Shown here: positions 28,800 through 37,305 of the stretch, one piece after another
How the letters are laid out: each line of letters starts with the position of its first letter
How positions within the stretch are numbered: position 1 is the first letter of the stretch
DNA from: Phycisphaerae bacterium
GTDB lineage: Bacteria > Planctomycetota > Phycisphaerae > Phycisphaerales > UBA1924
DNA: 64,000 nt
Reading direction: 5' to 3'
Assembly (NCBI GenBank): GCA_030429705.1
Contig: JAUIES010000001.1
Span: forward strand, 1,302,001-1,366,000
Translations under genes and position numbers: made by a program
The notes under the pieces: model-generated
What the model was told of the DNA's origin: nothing
The model's input: the letters and a program-made list of their open reading frames with translations, nothing else
The model's database searches: none

Positions 28800-30137
28800 A
28801 TGAGTGAACGGCGCGTTGTCATTTCGGGTGCAGGATGGGTAACGCCACTCGGGTATGAGGGTGATCGCGTGTGGTCTCGACTGATGGCGGGCGAAAGCGC
28901 GATCGCGCCGATTCGTGGCTATGACGCCGAGACACTCGCGACGAATTTCGCTGCCGAGGTGACAGACTTTGCGCTCGATCGCGTGCTCGGTGAAGCCGCC
29001 AAACCGTACGCCGACTCAGGTGTCGGGATTCAGTTTGCACTCGCTGCGGCATGTCAGGCGATGTGCATGGCACAACTGGGCGAACCCGGTCAAGGGCTCA
29101 CGGGCGGTGTCGATCCGCGTCGATTTGGCGTGTATCTTGGCGCTGGGGAAGGGCGTGCCGATCTTGCAAATCTCGCAGCGACCTGCCTTGCAGGTTGGGA
29201 TGGACGCGAGGTGAATGGTGCAGCGTGGTCCAGCGAAGCGAACAAGCGACTCTCAGCCAAGCGCGAGATCGAGCAAGAGCCCCATGTCGTGATTTCATAT
29301 GTGGCGCATGCGTTCGGCTTGCGCGGGCCTGCTTTTAACTGTATGACAGCGTGTGCAGCCAGCACCCAGGCGGTGGGGGAAGCATTTGAGTTGATTCGAT
29401 ACGGCGATGCGGACCTGATGCTCGCTGGTGGTTCGCATTCGATGATTCACCCGCTCGGCATGACGGGCTTCATTCGTTTGACCGCGATGAGTACGCGGCG
29501 GGACGATCCGTCGACCGCTTCACGCCCGTTTGATTCGTCGCGCGACGGTTTCGTCATGGGTGAGGGCGCGGGCATGGTCGTGCTGGAAGAACTCGAACAC
29601 GCCAAAGCGCGTGGAGCGAACATCCTGGCGGAGGTCGCCGGGTTCGGCTCGACCGCCGATGCTTTCCGTATCACTGACATTCAGCCGGACGGACTCGGTG
29701 CGCAGGCTGCGATTCGCCGAGCGCTGGCGCAGGCGGGGATTGATCCGCACGCACGCGACAAGCAAGGGCGTGCACCGGTGCAATACATCAGCGCTCACGG
29801 CACTGGTACACAAGAGAATGATGGCATCGAGTCGAAAGCCGTCCGAGGTGTCTTTGGTGACCTCGCGCCCGAAGTCCCGTTCAGTTCGGTCAAGAGCATG
29901 ATGGGGCATCTGATTCAGGCTGCGGGTGCGGTCGAGTTGATCACATGCCTCAAAGCGATTGAGACGGGTCGAATCCCCCCGACCATCAACCTGAACAACC
30001 TCGACCCGGAATGCGGTCTTGACCATGTGCCGAATCAATCGCGCGAGGTCAATGGGGGGGTGGATGTGTGTTTGTCCAACTCGTTCGGGTTTGGCGGGCA
30101 AAACGACACCATTTGTGTACGCAAGTTCACCGGATGA
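28800..30137 (+). CDS. Beta-ketoacyl-ACP synthase (KAS II-like)
   Basis: 445 residues. Condenses acyl groups with malonyl-ACP. The full catalytic triad is present: Cys185 in TACAAS, His333 in SAHGTGT and His370 in MMGHLIQAAG, plus the C-terminal SNSFGFGGQNDT. It differs from housekeeping FabF by an insert around residues 105-160 (after GLTGGVDP and around WDGREVNGAAW). Together with the histidine-less paralogue it could form a KS/CLF-like pair for a specialised lipid or polyketide; no acyl carrier protein, ketoreductase or dehydratase gene is nearby. Confidence 0.88.
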   Translation: MSERRVVISGAGWVTPLGYEGDRVWSRLMAGESAIAPIRGYDAETLATNFAAEVTDFALDRVLGEAAKPYADSGVGIQFALAAACQAMCMAQLGEPGQGLTGGVDPRRFGVYLGAGEGRADLANLAATCLAGWDGREVNGAAWSSEANKRLSAKREIEQEPHVVISYVAHAFGLRGPAFNCMTACAASTQAVGEAFELIRYGDADLMLAGGSHSMIHPLGMTGFIRLTAMSTRRDDPSTASRPFDSSRDGFVMGEGAGMVVLEELEHAKARGANILAEVAGFGSTADAFRITDIQPDGLGAQAAIRRALAQAGIDPHARDKQGRAPVQYISAHGTGTQENDGIESKAVRGVFGDLAPEVPFSSVKSMMGHLIQAAGAVELITCLKAIETGRIPPTINLNNLDPECGLDHVPNQSREVNGGVDVCLSNSFGFGGQNDTICVRKFTG

Positions 30138-30160
30138 GGCACGACAAGATTGGCGACGAG

Positions 30161-30193
30161 AAAAGGGCCGCGAGCACCATGCTCACGGCCCTT
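30161..30193 (-). terminator. Bidirectional intrinsic terminator
   Basis: GGGCCG(C)GAGCA / TGCTC(A)CGGCCC stem between two convergent genes. Reading the minus strand it is followed by CTTTTC, serving the GC-dockerin gene at 30219; the plus side has only CTTGTTG. Confidence 0.75.
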
Positions 30194-30218
30194 GTTGATG
30201 TTCAAATCAGCGTTTCGA

Positions 30219-31793
30219 TTATGGGCAACCGATCGCAAACGCCTGCAGGAACAGTTGGACATCAAAGAAGTCCCAAACGCCGTCATTGTTCAGGTCCGCG
30301 TTCGGATTGCTCGCGGTGAAGTCGGCAAGGAAATCAAGAACATCGAAGAAGTCGAGCACACCATCACCGTTCCAGTCTGGCAGGCACGGCTCGCACTGGT
30401 CGTCAAAGCAGAGTGCCGCCTGTTCATCGAACGGTTCGAACGGGTCGACTGGGAACTCTTCCATGTGAGGCGCGTCGGCGCGTTCAACCGGGAAAAGGAA
30501 GGGCCGAGGATCAAGTTCCTGGAACAGGTAGTCGTTTTCTCTGTTGCATCCGGTTTCACCAAGATCATTGGTTTTGATATGGAAGATATCGTCGAGTCCG
30601 CCGGTGAGGAACCCGCCGATTCGACCGGCCGCAAGATAGCCGCAGGAAGGGGCAGGCACGAGCCCGTCGAGTTGGGCCTGGTCCGCCGAGTGCCAGCGCC
30701 AGAGCGGGATGCCGCCAGCATCGAAGCCGTGAATAGTTGCTTCACCGCCGGGGGGGCCGAACGCACCGACGACAGCGAACTCACGCATGTCGTTGTTGTA
30801 GCGAACGGACGAGTACCCGGTGGTGCTGTCGACAAATGCGTTGCCACCGGCAAAATTTGATGCCACCATCGGGCTCAGATCAGGAGCGACCAGGACCCAG
30901 TGTTGCGCAAGGGCGGCTGTCGTTGACATCGGTCGATCCGTCCGACCTGCGACAACGAGTTCGCCATTTTGAGCGTTGACATCAAGCCCGTCGCCGGTCT
31001 CGATGGCATCGCGGTCAGCGCCCGGGTGCAGGTTGTAGTGAGCAGCCATGATGGGCGCACCGTCGCGCTCGATACGCAGAATCATCGGGTCTTGCAGGTC
31101 GACGAACGGGAGACCCAGGTTGGGATCTGACATGCGGATGGTGCCCGAGATGGCAAGCGTACCATCAGACTCGGCTTTGATGTCGGTAAATGCAAAGACA
31201 TTCTGGCGTTCCGCACCAATATTGGCGGACGGGTCGAAGTAGATCCACGACCATACGACTGCACCGCTCGGGCGTAAACAGAACGCTGTCGGCGCACCCT
31301 GAAAGTTGGTGACGACATAGATGCGTTCATCTTCGGTCTCGATGAGTGCGGGCCCTGGTTGCGGGGTGTGAATGGGATCGGTGCCAACCGTTCCGGCATA
31401 GCGACCTGACCAGACGACATCGCCGTTCGGGCGCAGACGCATGACGATCGTGCTCATACCCCCACCTGAGGTTGTGTCGGTCAGTCCAGCGATGAGGATG
31501 TCGCCGTTTCGAGCGGTTTCGACTGAGAAGCCAGTTGTGGCAGCATCCGACGCATACACACGGTTCCAAAGTCGATTGCCGAGCGGGCCATAGCGGACAA
31601 CCTGGATAAAGTCAGCCCCGCCGGTGACGAAATCGCCTACGGTGACATACCCGCCATCATCGGTGGTGATATCAACATCGAACGCCTGTTCAAATGCGTT
31701 CGGGCCGCCCAGCGCTCGTTCATAACGCTGTGCCTGTGCTGTGCCGGCAACAACAGCCAGAGTCAAAGTGATCGCGCTCATTTTTCCGTACAT
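30219..31793 (-). CDS. Exported GC-type dockerin protein, repeat-containing
   Basis: 524 residues from the ATG at 31793, which has AAAGGAG 7 bases upstream and begins a signal peptide ending TAQA. Residues about 25-430 contain repeated segments of the type GGYVTVGDFVTGG, GDILIAGLTD and GELVVAGRTD, suggesting an extracellular SBBP/beta-propeller-like fold of the kind that reads 'd-g-g-y-v-v-G'. The C-terminal dockerin loops are DWNGDGVLDFFDVLDF and DLNNDGVWDFFDVQLF, ending IGCP. Role unknown. Confidence 0.82.
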   Translation of the reverse strand: MYGKMSAITLTLAVVAGTAQAQRYERALGGPNAFEQAFDVDITTDDGGYVTVGDFVTGGADFIQVVRYGPLGNRLWNRVYASDAATTGFSVETARNGDILIAGLTDTTSGGGMSTIVMRLRPNGDVVWSGRYAGTVGTDPIHTPQPGPALIETEDERIYVVTNFQGAPTAFCLRPSGAVVWSWIYFDPSANIGAERQNVFAFTDIKAESDGTLAISGTIRMSDPNLGLPFVDLQDPMILRIERDGAPIMAAHYNLHPGADRDAIETGDGLDVNAQNGELVVAGRTDRPMSTTAALAQHWVLVAPDLSPMVASNFAGGNAFVDSTTGYSSVRYNNDMREFAVVGAFGPPGGEATIHGFDAGGIPLWRWHSADQAQLDGLVPAPSCGYLAAGRIGGFLTGGLDDIFHIKTNDLGETGCNRENDYLFQELDPRPFLFPVERADAPHMEEFPVDPFEPFDEQAALCFDDQCEPCLPDWNGDGVLDFFDVLDFLADFTASNPNADLNNDGVWDFFDVQLFLQAFAIGCP

Positions 31794-31920
31794 TGTGCTT
31801 CTCCTTTTGAAGACATCTGAAGTGATTGCACGAGCGTCGTGCAATTCTGCAAGTTAAGCGGTGCAGGAACAGGACAATCACGCATCATGGGCGTTCAAGC
31901 CAAGAAATTATTCAAAAAGT

Positions 31921-31950
31921 AAAAAACAGACCCCGCAATGCGGGGTCTGT
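31921..31950 (-). terminator. Intrinsic terminator of the cytochrome gene
   Basis: CAGACCCCGC / GCGGGGTCTG stem with a 2-3 base loop, followed on the minus strand by TTTTTTAC. It is 30 bp beyond the stop of the gene at 31981. Confidence 0.9.
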
Positions 31951-31980
31951 GAGTGCATCGATCATTGAATCAGGGGGGGT

Positions 31981-33816
31981 CTAGGGGCAGCCCGTTGCAA
32001 AGTCCTGCAGGAACGCCTGCACATCAAAGAAGTTGTACAGCGTATCGTTGTTATAGTCGCCGCTCGGATCCTGCGTGGCAAAAGCCTGCAGGAAGAGTTG
32101 CACATCGAAGAAGTCGAGCATCGTGTCGTTGTTGAAATCGGGCGGGCACGATGAGCCGAAGACGATGGTTTCGAAATCCATCTCAACCGGGGCGCTCTTG
32201 CCCGTCGCGACCCATTGGTTGTAGAGCACAATGCCTGCGTCGTTCGTGGTATTTTCGTCGCGAAGGAATTCGATGTATTCCTTGGACGCCGTCTGATAGA
32301 ACAACCGAACTTCAGCACGGGCAGCGCCTGCCGGGATGGCGAAGTCAGTATCATCCCAGTGCTGACCGTCGGCGTAGGTCGCACCGACGGGCGCTGCCTG
32401 CACAGCTTCAAAATTGGTATTGGTGAAACCGCGCGGCGGAATACGGTTGTCCTTGACCACCGTGTTGTTAATCGCAAAATGGAACCCCGGGCCAGCGGGG
32501 GCACCGATCGCTGCCGCTACATCCGGCGTGATGCCGAGTTCGGCTTCATACACCTTGGTGTCGCCGGTCGTCAGATCGGCGGTGGCTGCGTCGTAGTGAC
32601 CGCGTTCAGCGATCAACGCATCGGTCGCGTCGTAGAACTGGACATTGAGCCACATGCGGCGACCTTCGGGGTACCCTGTCGGCAGTTTGTGACCTGACTC
32701 ATTCGTGATTCGCACCGACAATGTCGAACCATCGCTCGTCAGGTCCATGTCCGATGCATTTTCAAGCATCTGGACCGCACGCGCGATCGAGGCGTTGACC
32801 GATTCTTCTGTGAGGAAAGTCTCTGAATCCGGGTACAGATTGCGGATTGCCCTGAGGACCCAGGTGTTGCCGCCGTTGAAATGGTGCTGGGGCAAGTCGT
32901 CGCGGACCGGGCGATCCTCGAACGCACAGCCGCGACCTGTTGCATCTGGCATATGACAGTCCTGGCAGGACGAAACCAGTGGGTTGTTGCCGCCAAAGCG
33001 TCCGGTCATGTCGATCGGGCCATCGGCAAAGTCACTCATGAGCCACTCTGAGTAGGTTCGTTCGACCGGGAATTGATCGTATTTGTCGAAACTTGCAGCG
33101 GGTGTGTCCCATGCGCCCGGGGCATAGGTGCCATCTGGTTGACGCTCGTAGACGGGATTCGACACGTCGTGGCAAGTGGCGCACATCGCTGAGTCTTGTG
33201 TGAACGGCGACTGCAACCAGTCGTGATAGAAAAACTCTTTACCCAGGTCAAAGGGACCACGACGGCGGTCGAGCGGATCGACCACATAATGACCGGAGTG
33301 TGGATTCACTGGTTGGTCTTCAAGGTTGTCAAGAATGTCGAAGTCGACAGCCGGATCGACACCAACCGTGTAGTCCGGATCAACCATGCGGTGACAGAAG
33401 TTGCAGGTCACGCCCTCGAAATCGGCACCCGTGAGCGCCGAGCCGTCTGTCGGTGTGCTTCGACCGGCGAGCCAACCACCGGGGGTATGACACCGGATAC
33501 ACAGATCGCCTGAACCAGGAGCGTCCTGATTTGCGATCGCCAGACACGCATGGAAGAGCGGGTCACGAGCAGCCTGACCCATCATGCTGGCGGCCCATGG
33601 GCGGAAGGGCTCGTGCGTTTCGTCATAATTGCCGTGACAGAACGAGCACGCCTGAGCGGTCAAGATGGGGTCGGTCAGCGTGTTCGGTTGTGTACCAGGA
33701 CCAAAAAAGTCGTTGAGTGTTGATGGCGCCGGCAAAGCGAAAGTCAGCGTGGCAACAGCACCGCCGACCAGCGAGACCCACAGCACCTCACGACGCAAAA
33801 AACGGATCGATTTCAC
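31981..33816 (-). CDS. Five-heme c-type cytochrome with GC-type dockerin tail
   Basis: 611 residues. Start is GTG 33816, preceded by GAGAGGGG; residues 1-30 are a signal peptide or anchor. Five CxxCH heme sites are visible: CSFCH 57-61, CIRCH 106-110, CNFCH 138-142, CATCH 212-216 and CQDCH 284-288. The heme region resembles the multiheme cytochrome c552/c554-like proteins; further His residues (68, 89, 173, 176, 198) could be axial ligands. A beta-rich domain (about 330-550) follows, then dockerin loops DFNNDTMLDFFDV and DYNNDTLYNFFDV ending TGCP. An outer-surface electron carrier is the natural inference. Confidence 0.88.
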   Translation of the reverse strand: MKSIRFLRREVLWVSLVGGAVATLTFALPAPSTLNDFFGPGTQPNTLTDPILTAQACSFCHGNYDETHEPFRPWAASMMGQAARDPLFHACLAIANQDAPGSGDLCIRCHTPGGWLAGRSTPTDGSALTGADFEGVTCNFCHRMVDPDYTVGVDPAVDFDILDNLEDQPVNPHSGHYVVDPLDRRRGPFDLGKEFFYHDWLQSPFTQDSAMCATCHDVSNPVYERQPDGTYAPGAWDTPAASFDKYDQFPVERTYSEWLMSDFADGPIDMTGRFGGNNPLVSSCQDCHMPDATGRGCAFEDRPVRDDLPQHHFNGGNTWVLRAIRNLYPDSETFLTEESVNASIARAVQMLENASDMDLTSDGSTLSVRITNESGHKLPTGYPEGRRMWLNVQFYDATDALIAERGHYDAATADLTTGDTKVYEAELGITPDVAAAIGAPAGPGFHFAINNTVVKDNRIPPRGFTNTNFEAVQAAPVGATYADGQHWDDTDFAIPAGAARAEVRLFYQTASKEYIEFLRDENTTNDAGIVLYNQWVATGKSAPVEMDFETIVFGSSCPPDFNNDTMLDFFDVQLFLQAFATQDPSGDYNNDTLYNFFDVQAFLQDFATGCP

Positions 33817-33900
33817 CTGATACCCCTCTCTCGCCCCACATTGGCTCCAAACACCTGCAAGGCAACCAGTTGTACGGTACCTTGACATATTCGACTACAC

Positions 33901-33933
33901 AAGGGGGTTGGATCATCCAACCCCCTTTTTTTT
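33901..33933 (+). terminator. Strong hairpin with U-run on the plus strand
   Basis: AAGGGGGTTGG pairs with CCAACCCCCTT, followed on the plus strand by eight T. Both flanking genes read on the minus strand; there the hairpin is followed only by TTGTGT, so it is a poor terminator for the gene ending at 33977. It may stop antisense transcripts or act both ways. Confidence 0.7.
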
Positions 33934-33976
33934 CGTCGAGGTCTCGCAATATCGGGAGTATTAAAGGTCCGGATAA

Positions 33977-35422
33977 TTACGGGCAGCCCGCAGCGAACAG
34001 ATTCAGGTACATCTGGACATCAAAGAAATCAATGACAAGGTCGTTGTTGAAATCGGCAGCAAGGTCATTGGATGCGAACAGGTTGAGGAAAATCTGAACA
34101 TCAAAGAAGTCCAGATCACCATCGCTATTCAGATCTGGAGCACACGGCGCGTCATATTCATAGGCATAGGTTCGGCCGCCACTACCAAACTGATTCGCAT
34201 GCACGGCTTTTGAGCCGACGAGCACATAACGCCCGTCGGGACTCATATCCAATTCAAACGGCGAGCCCTCGGTATCAATGGACCCGATGAGATTCATATC
34301 GCGGTCATACACGCGAACCTCCGGTTCGGTGTTGCCTGCGTCGCCCCAGGAGGCGCACACGAATCGCGTACCGTCGGCATTGGCCTCGGCCTTGACAACG
34401 GAGTTCTGTTGTGATCCGGTGCCGGTATAGGTGCTGGACGCGACCACAGTTCCGGTGAGGAGATCAACGACTCGGTGTTCATTTGGAAGGTAGCCCTGTG
34501 CGTAGTTGTGGCTCAGCGAGAACAGGGTCATGCCATCGCCACTGAGTGCGACCGCCCCGAACCAAGACTGCGATCCTGTGCCGTTATAGACGACCTGCCA
34601 TTTGCCACTAACTTCGCGTGCGGCTCGCACATTGAACCCACCGTCTGCGATGGCGGTGCCGTCGGCCGAGATACGCGCATATCCGCCTGACCCAGAGACG
34701 GGCAGGTTGAACTGCTCGGTCAGTGTGGCGGTATCGAACAGACGAGCGACCGGGCCATTGGTAACCACGAGGCGTGAGCCGTCGGCGCTGAGTTCGACAC
34801 CCGGTGTGAAGCCATCAAACAGCGTTGAGTTGAGTTCGGTGCCTGACGCATCGAAGACGACAAGTTTTGTCTTGGTGCCGTCGTATGCACACGCAGCAAC
34901 GCGTGAGCCATCTGCAGAAACCGCGATGGCGCGCTTGCCAGAGTTGGTGTATTCGCTTTCGAAGGTATAGGTCCAGACCGGAGTGCCGCCGCCAGCGGCT
35001 GTGAATGCTCGAACGGTGATGGTTGAGCCCGTCGCCCATGAAATTGCTGCACAGAGTGATGCGTTGGCAGCAGCATCGATGCCGATCACGCTCGGGTTCT
35101 CAGCGAGGAGCGAGTAGAAGAAATCCGGTGTCCCCGGGCCTGTTGTTTCAAACTTGCTGATTCGTTCATCATTCAAGGCGTGCGCAACCCACGATTCGCT
35201 TGCATTTCCTCCGAGCGCGACTGACTCTGTGATTGACGCCCCGTCGACAAATGTCCAGAGCAGCGTGCTGCGTGACTCGAGATCCAGTATGGAAGTTGGT
35301 TCGGGCGTGCCAGAGATCTCCTCAATGTGAATGCCCCGGTCATCTGTGACGGCGATATGTCGAACAGCCTGAGCGGAAGCTGATGCGGTCAGCGCAACGA
35401 GGGTCGTGATAGTCAGTTTCAC
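33977..35422 (-). CDS. Exported beta-propeller protein with GC-type dockerin tail
   Basis: 481 residues. GTG 35422 is chosen: AAGGAGAG lies 6 bases before it and a signal peptide (ending SASAQA) starts there. The body shows repeats of the form ISADGTAIA, VSADGSRVA, LSADGSRLV, MSPDGRYVL, as in WD40-like/YVTN propellers. The two dockerin loops are DLNSDGDLDFFDVQIF and DFNNDLVIDFFDVQMY; the protein ends AAGCP. No enzymatic residues recognised. Confidence 0.82.
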   Translation of the reverse strand: MKLTITTLVALTASASAQAVRHIAVTDDRGIHIEEISGTPEPTSILDLESRSTLLWTFVDGASITESVALGGNASESWVAHALNDERISKFETTGPGTPDFFYSLLAENPSVIGIDAAANASLCAAISWATGSTITVRAFTAAGGGTPVWTYTFESEYTNSGKRAIAVSADGSRVAACAYDGTKTKLVVFDASGTELNSTLFDGFTPGVELSADGSRLVVTNGPVARLFDTATLTEQFNLPVSGSGGYARISADGTAIADGGFNVRAAREVSGKWQVVYNGTGSQSWFGAVALSGDGMTLFSLSHNYAQGYLPNEHRVVDLLTGTVVASSTYTGTGSQQNSVVKAEANADGTRFVCASWGDAGNTEPEVRVYDRDMNLIGSIDTEGSPFELDMSPDGRYVLVGSKAVHANQFGSGGRTYAYEYDAPCAPDLNSDGDLDFFDVQIFLNLFASNDLAADFNNDLVIDFFDVQMYLNLFAAGCP

Positions 35423-35674
35423 TGGTCTCTCCTTCATCATGGTGTAAACAGCCGGTTTGCGGGTTCGCGGGCCCGCACAATCAGCCTACCGCAAAATCGA
35501 GCAATCTCCAAGAGTCGGATTATCCTGAACCGACGAATCGCATCGGTCTGCTCTGGTAGGCGCGAGAGATTGAGGCACTGCACTCGTGTGGGCGAAACGA
35601 AGATGGGGTGCCCCTATAGTGCGTTCCTCGTCTGCCGAATGACGATGACCAAGGCCTTGAAAGGGATACACACA

Positions 35675-37222
35675 GTGGCAAACAAGAACTACGACATGGT
35701 TGTAATCGGTGGCGGCCCGGCAGGGTATGTCGGCGCGATTCGTGCTGCTCAACTCGGGTACAAGGTCGCGTGTATCGAACGGGCCAAACTCGGGGGCGTG
35801 TGCCTGAACTGGGGTTGCATCCCTTCCAAAGCGCTGCTTTCAAACGCGGAACTCATGGAGAAACTCAACAAGCGTGAGTTCTGGGGCCTCAAGATCGAGG
35901 GCGAGATCGGGTTCGAGTGGGACAAGGTCATCGGGCGCAGCCGCGATGTCGCTGGCAAACTCAACAAGGGGATCGAGTTCCTGCTCAAGAAGAACAAGAT
36001 CGACCACATTGTGGGTTCTGCGAAGTTGGTCGCAGGGCGCAAGGGTAAAGACCCTTGCAAGGTCGAGATCTATGACTGCGAGGTGCAGGAGGAGCGGACG
36101 GATTCACCAGCCAAACCGGCTGCCAAGCCTCGTGAGACGATCACCGCGACCAATGTTTTGATCGCAACCGGTTCGATCGCACGTGATCTTCCATTCGCCA
36201 AGTTTGGGAGTGACCCAAAGATCTGGGGTGCGCGCGAAGCGATGTTCAACGAGGAGAAGCCGGAGAGCCTGATCGTGATCGGCTCGGGCGCGATCGGCAT
36301 GGAGTTCGGATACTTCTACCACTCATTTGGTACCAAGGTGACCGTGGTCGAAATGCTCGATCGCATTCTGCCGGTCGAAGACGAGGAAGTGTCGGCTGCA
36401 ATGCTCAGGCACTACAAGAAAGCCGGGTTCGATCTGAAACTGGGTCAGACCGCGGTTTCAGTTGATCCCAAGGGCAAAAAGGTCAAAGTGACCATCGCGC
36501 CATTCAAAGATGGCAAGGCTGACGAAAGCAAGAAAGAAACCATCGAAGCGGACCGTCTGCTGATGGCGATCGGCGTGACCGGTCGTTTTGACGGGTTGTT
36601 CGACGACAAGTTGGGACTCGAGATTGTCAAGGGACACATCAAGACCGACTACACACCGGGCGAACTGGGCGACCCCAAGCATTACGACTACAAGACCAAT
36701 CTTGAGGGCGTGTATGCGGTTGGCGATGTGATTGGCCCCCCCTGGCTCGCACATGTAGCCAGTGACGAGGCGATTGTGTGTGTCGAACGCATTGCGTGGC
36801 GTGATGGCAAAGAGAAACACGAACCGATCCCGATTGATTACTCGGTTATTCCGGGGTGTACCTATTGCCAGCCGCAGGTGGCGAGCGTTGGATACACCGA
36901 GCAGGCGCTCAAAGCCAAGGGTCTCAAGAAGGGGACCGACTATGAGGTTGGCAAGTTCCCGCTGACGGCACTGGGTAAAGCCATCGCGGCGGCCCACACC
37001 GAAGGGTTCGTCAAAATCATCCGAGGGCTGCCTCGCGGCGAGATCCTGGGAGCGCACATCATGGGCGATCAGGCGACCGAGTTGATTGCGGAGATGAGCC
37101 TCGCGCGTCGACTCGAGGCGACGACCGAAGAAATCATCTGCACCGTTCACGCTCACCCGACCATGCACGAAGCGGTTCGAGAAGCGGCGCTCGCAGCAGA
37201 GGGACGGGCGATACATTCCTGA
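35675..37222 (+). CDS. lpdA: Dihydrolipoyl dehydrogenase (E3)
   Basis: 515 residues. Flavoprotein that reoxidises dihydrolipoamide of 2-oxoacid dehydrogenase or glycine cleavage complexes with NAD+. FAD-binding VIGGGPAG (10-17), redox pair Cys43/Cys48 in [16 protein letters not shown]-binding [10 protein letters not shown], and the C-terminal HAHPTMHE active-site dyad are intact. Slightly long because of a Lys/Pro-rich insert ([17 protein letters not shown]) near residue 150 in the FAD domain. Start GTG 35675 follows GAAAGGGA. E1 and E2 genes are not nearby. Confidence 0.93.
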   Translation: MANKNYDMVVIGGGPAGYVGAIRAAQLGYKVACIERAKLGGVCLNWGCIPSKALLSNAELMEKLNKREFWGLKIEGEIGFEWDKVIGRSRDVAGKLNKGIEFLLKKNKIDHIVGSAKLVAGRKGKDPCKVEIYDCEVQEERTDSPAKPAAKPRETITATNVLIATGSIARDLPFAKFGSDPKIWGAREAMFNEEKPESLIVIGSGAIGMEFGYFYHSFGTKVTVVEMLDRILPVEDEEVSAAMLRHYKKAGFDLKLGQTAVSVDPKGKKVKVTIAPFKDGKADESKKETIEADRLLMAIGVTGRFDGLFDDKLGLEIVKGHIKTDYTPGELGDPKHYDYKTNLEGVYAVGDVIGPPWLAHVASDEAIVCVERIAWRDGKEKHEPIPIDYSVIPGCTYCQPQVASVGYTEQALKAKGLKKGTDYEVGKFPLTALGKAIAAAHTEGFVKIIRGLPRGEILGAHIMGDQATELIAEMSLARRLEATTEEIICTVHAHPTMHEAVREAALAAEGRAIHS

Positions 37223-37245
37223 CAATACTGCTGAATGGAAATGAA

Positions 37246-37283
37246 ACAAGCCCAAAGACGCTCGTCTTTGGGCTTGTTTTTTA
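37246..37283 (+). terminator. Intrinsic terminator of lpdA, bidirectional
   Basis: A 15-bp perfect stem, ACAAGCCCAAAGACG / CGTCTTTGGGCTTGT, followed by TTTTTTATTA on the plus strand. On the minus strand it is 29 bp beyond the stop of the gene at 37306 and may serve both. Confidence 0.92.
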
Positions 37284-37305
37284 TTAGGGCGAATCATGAC
37301 GGCGC

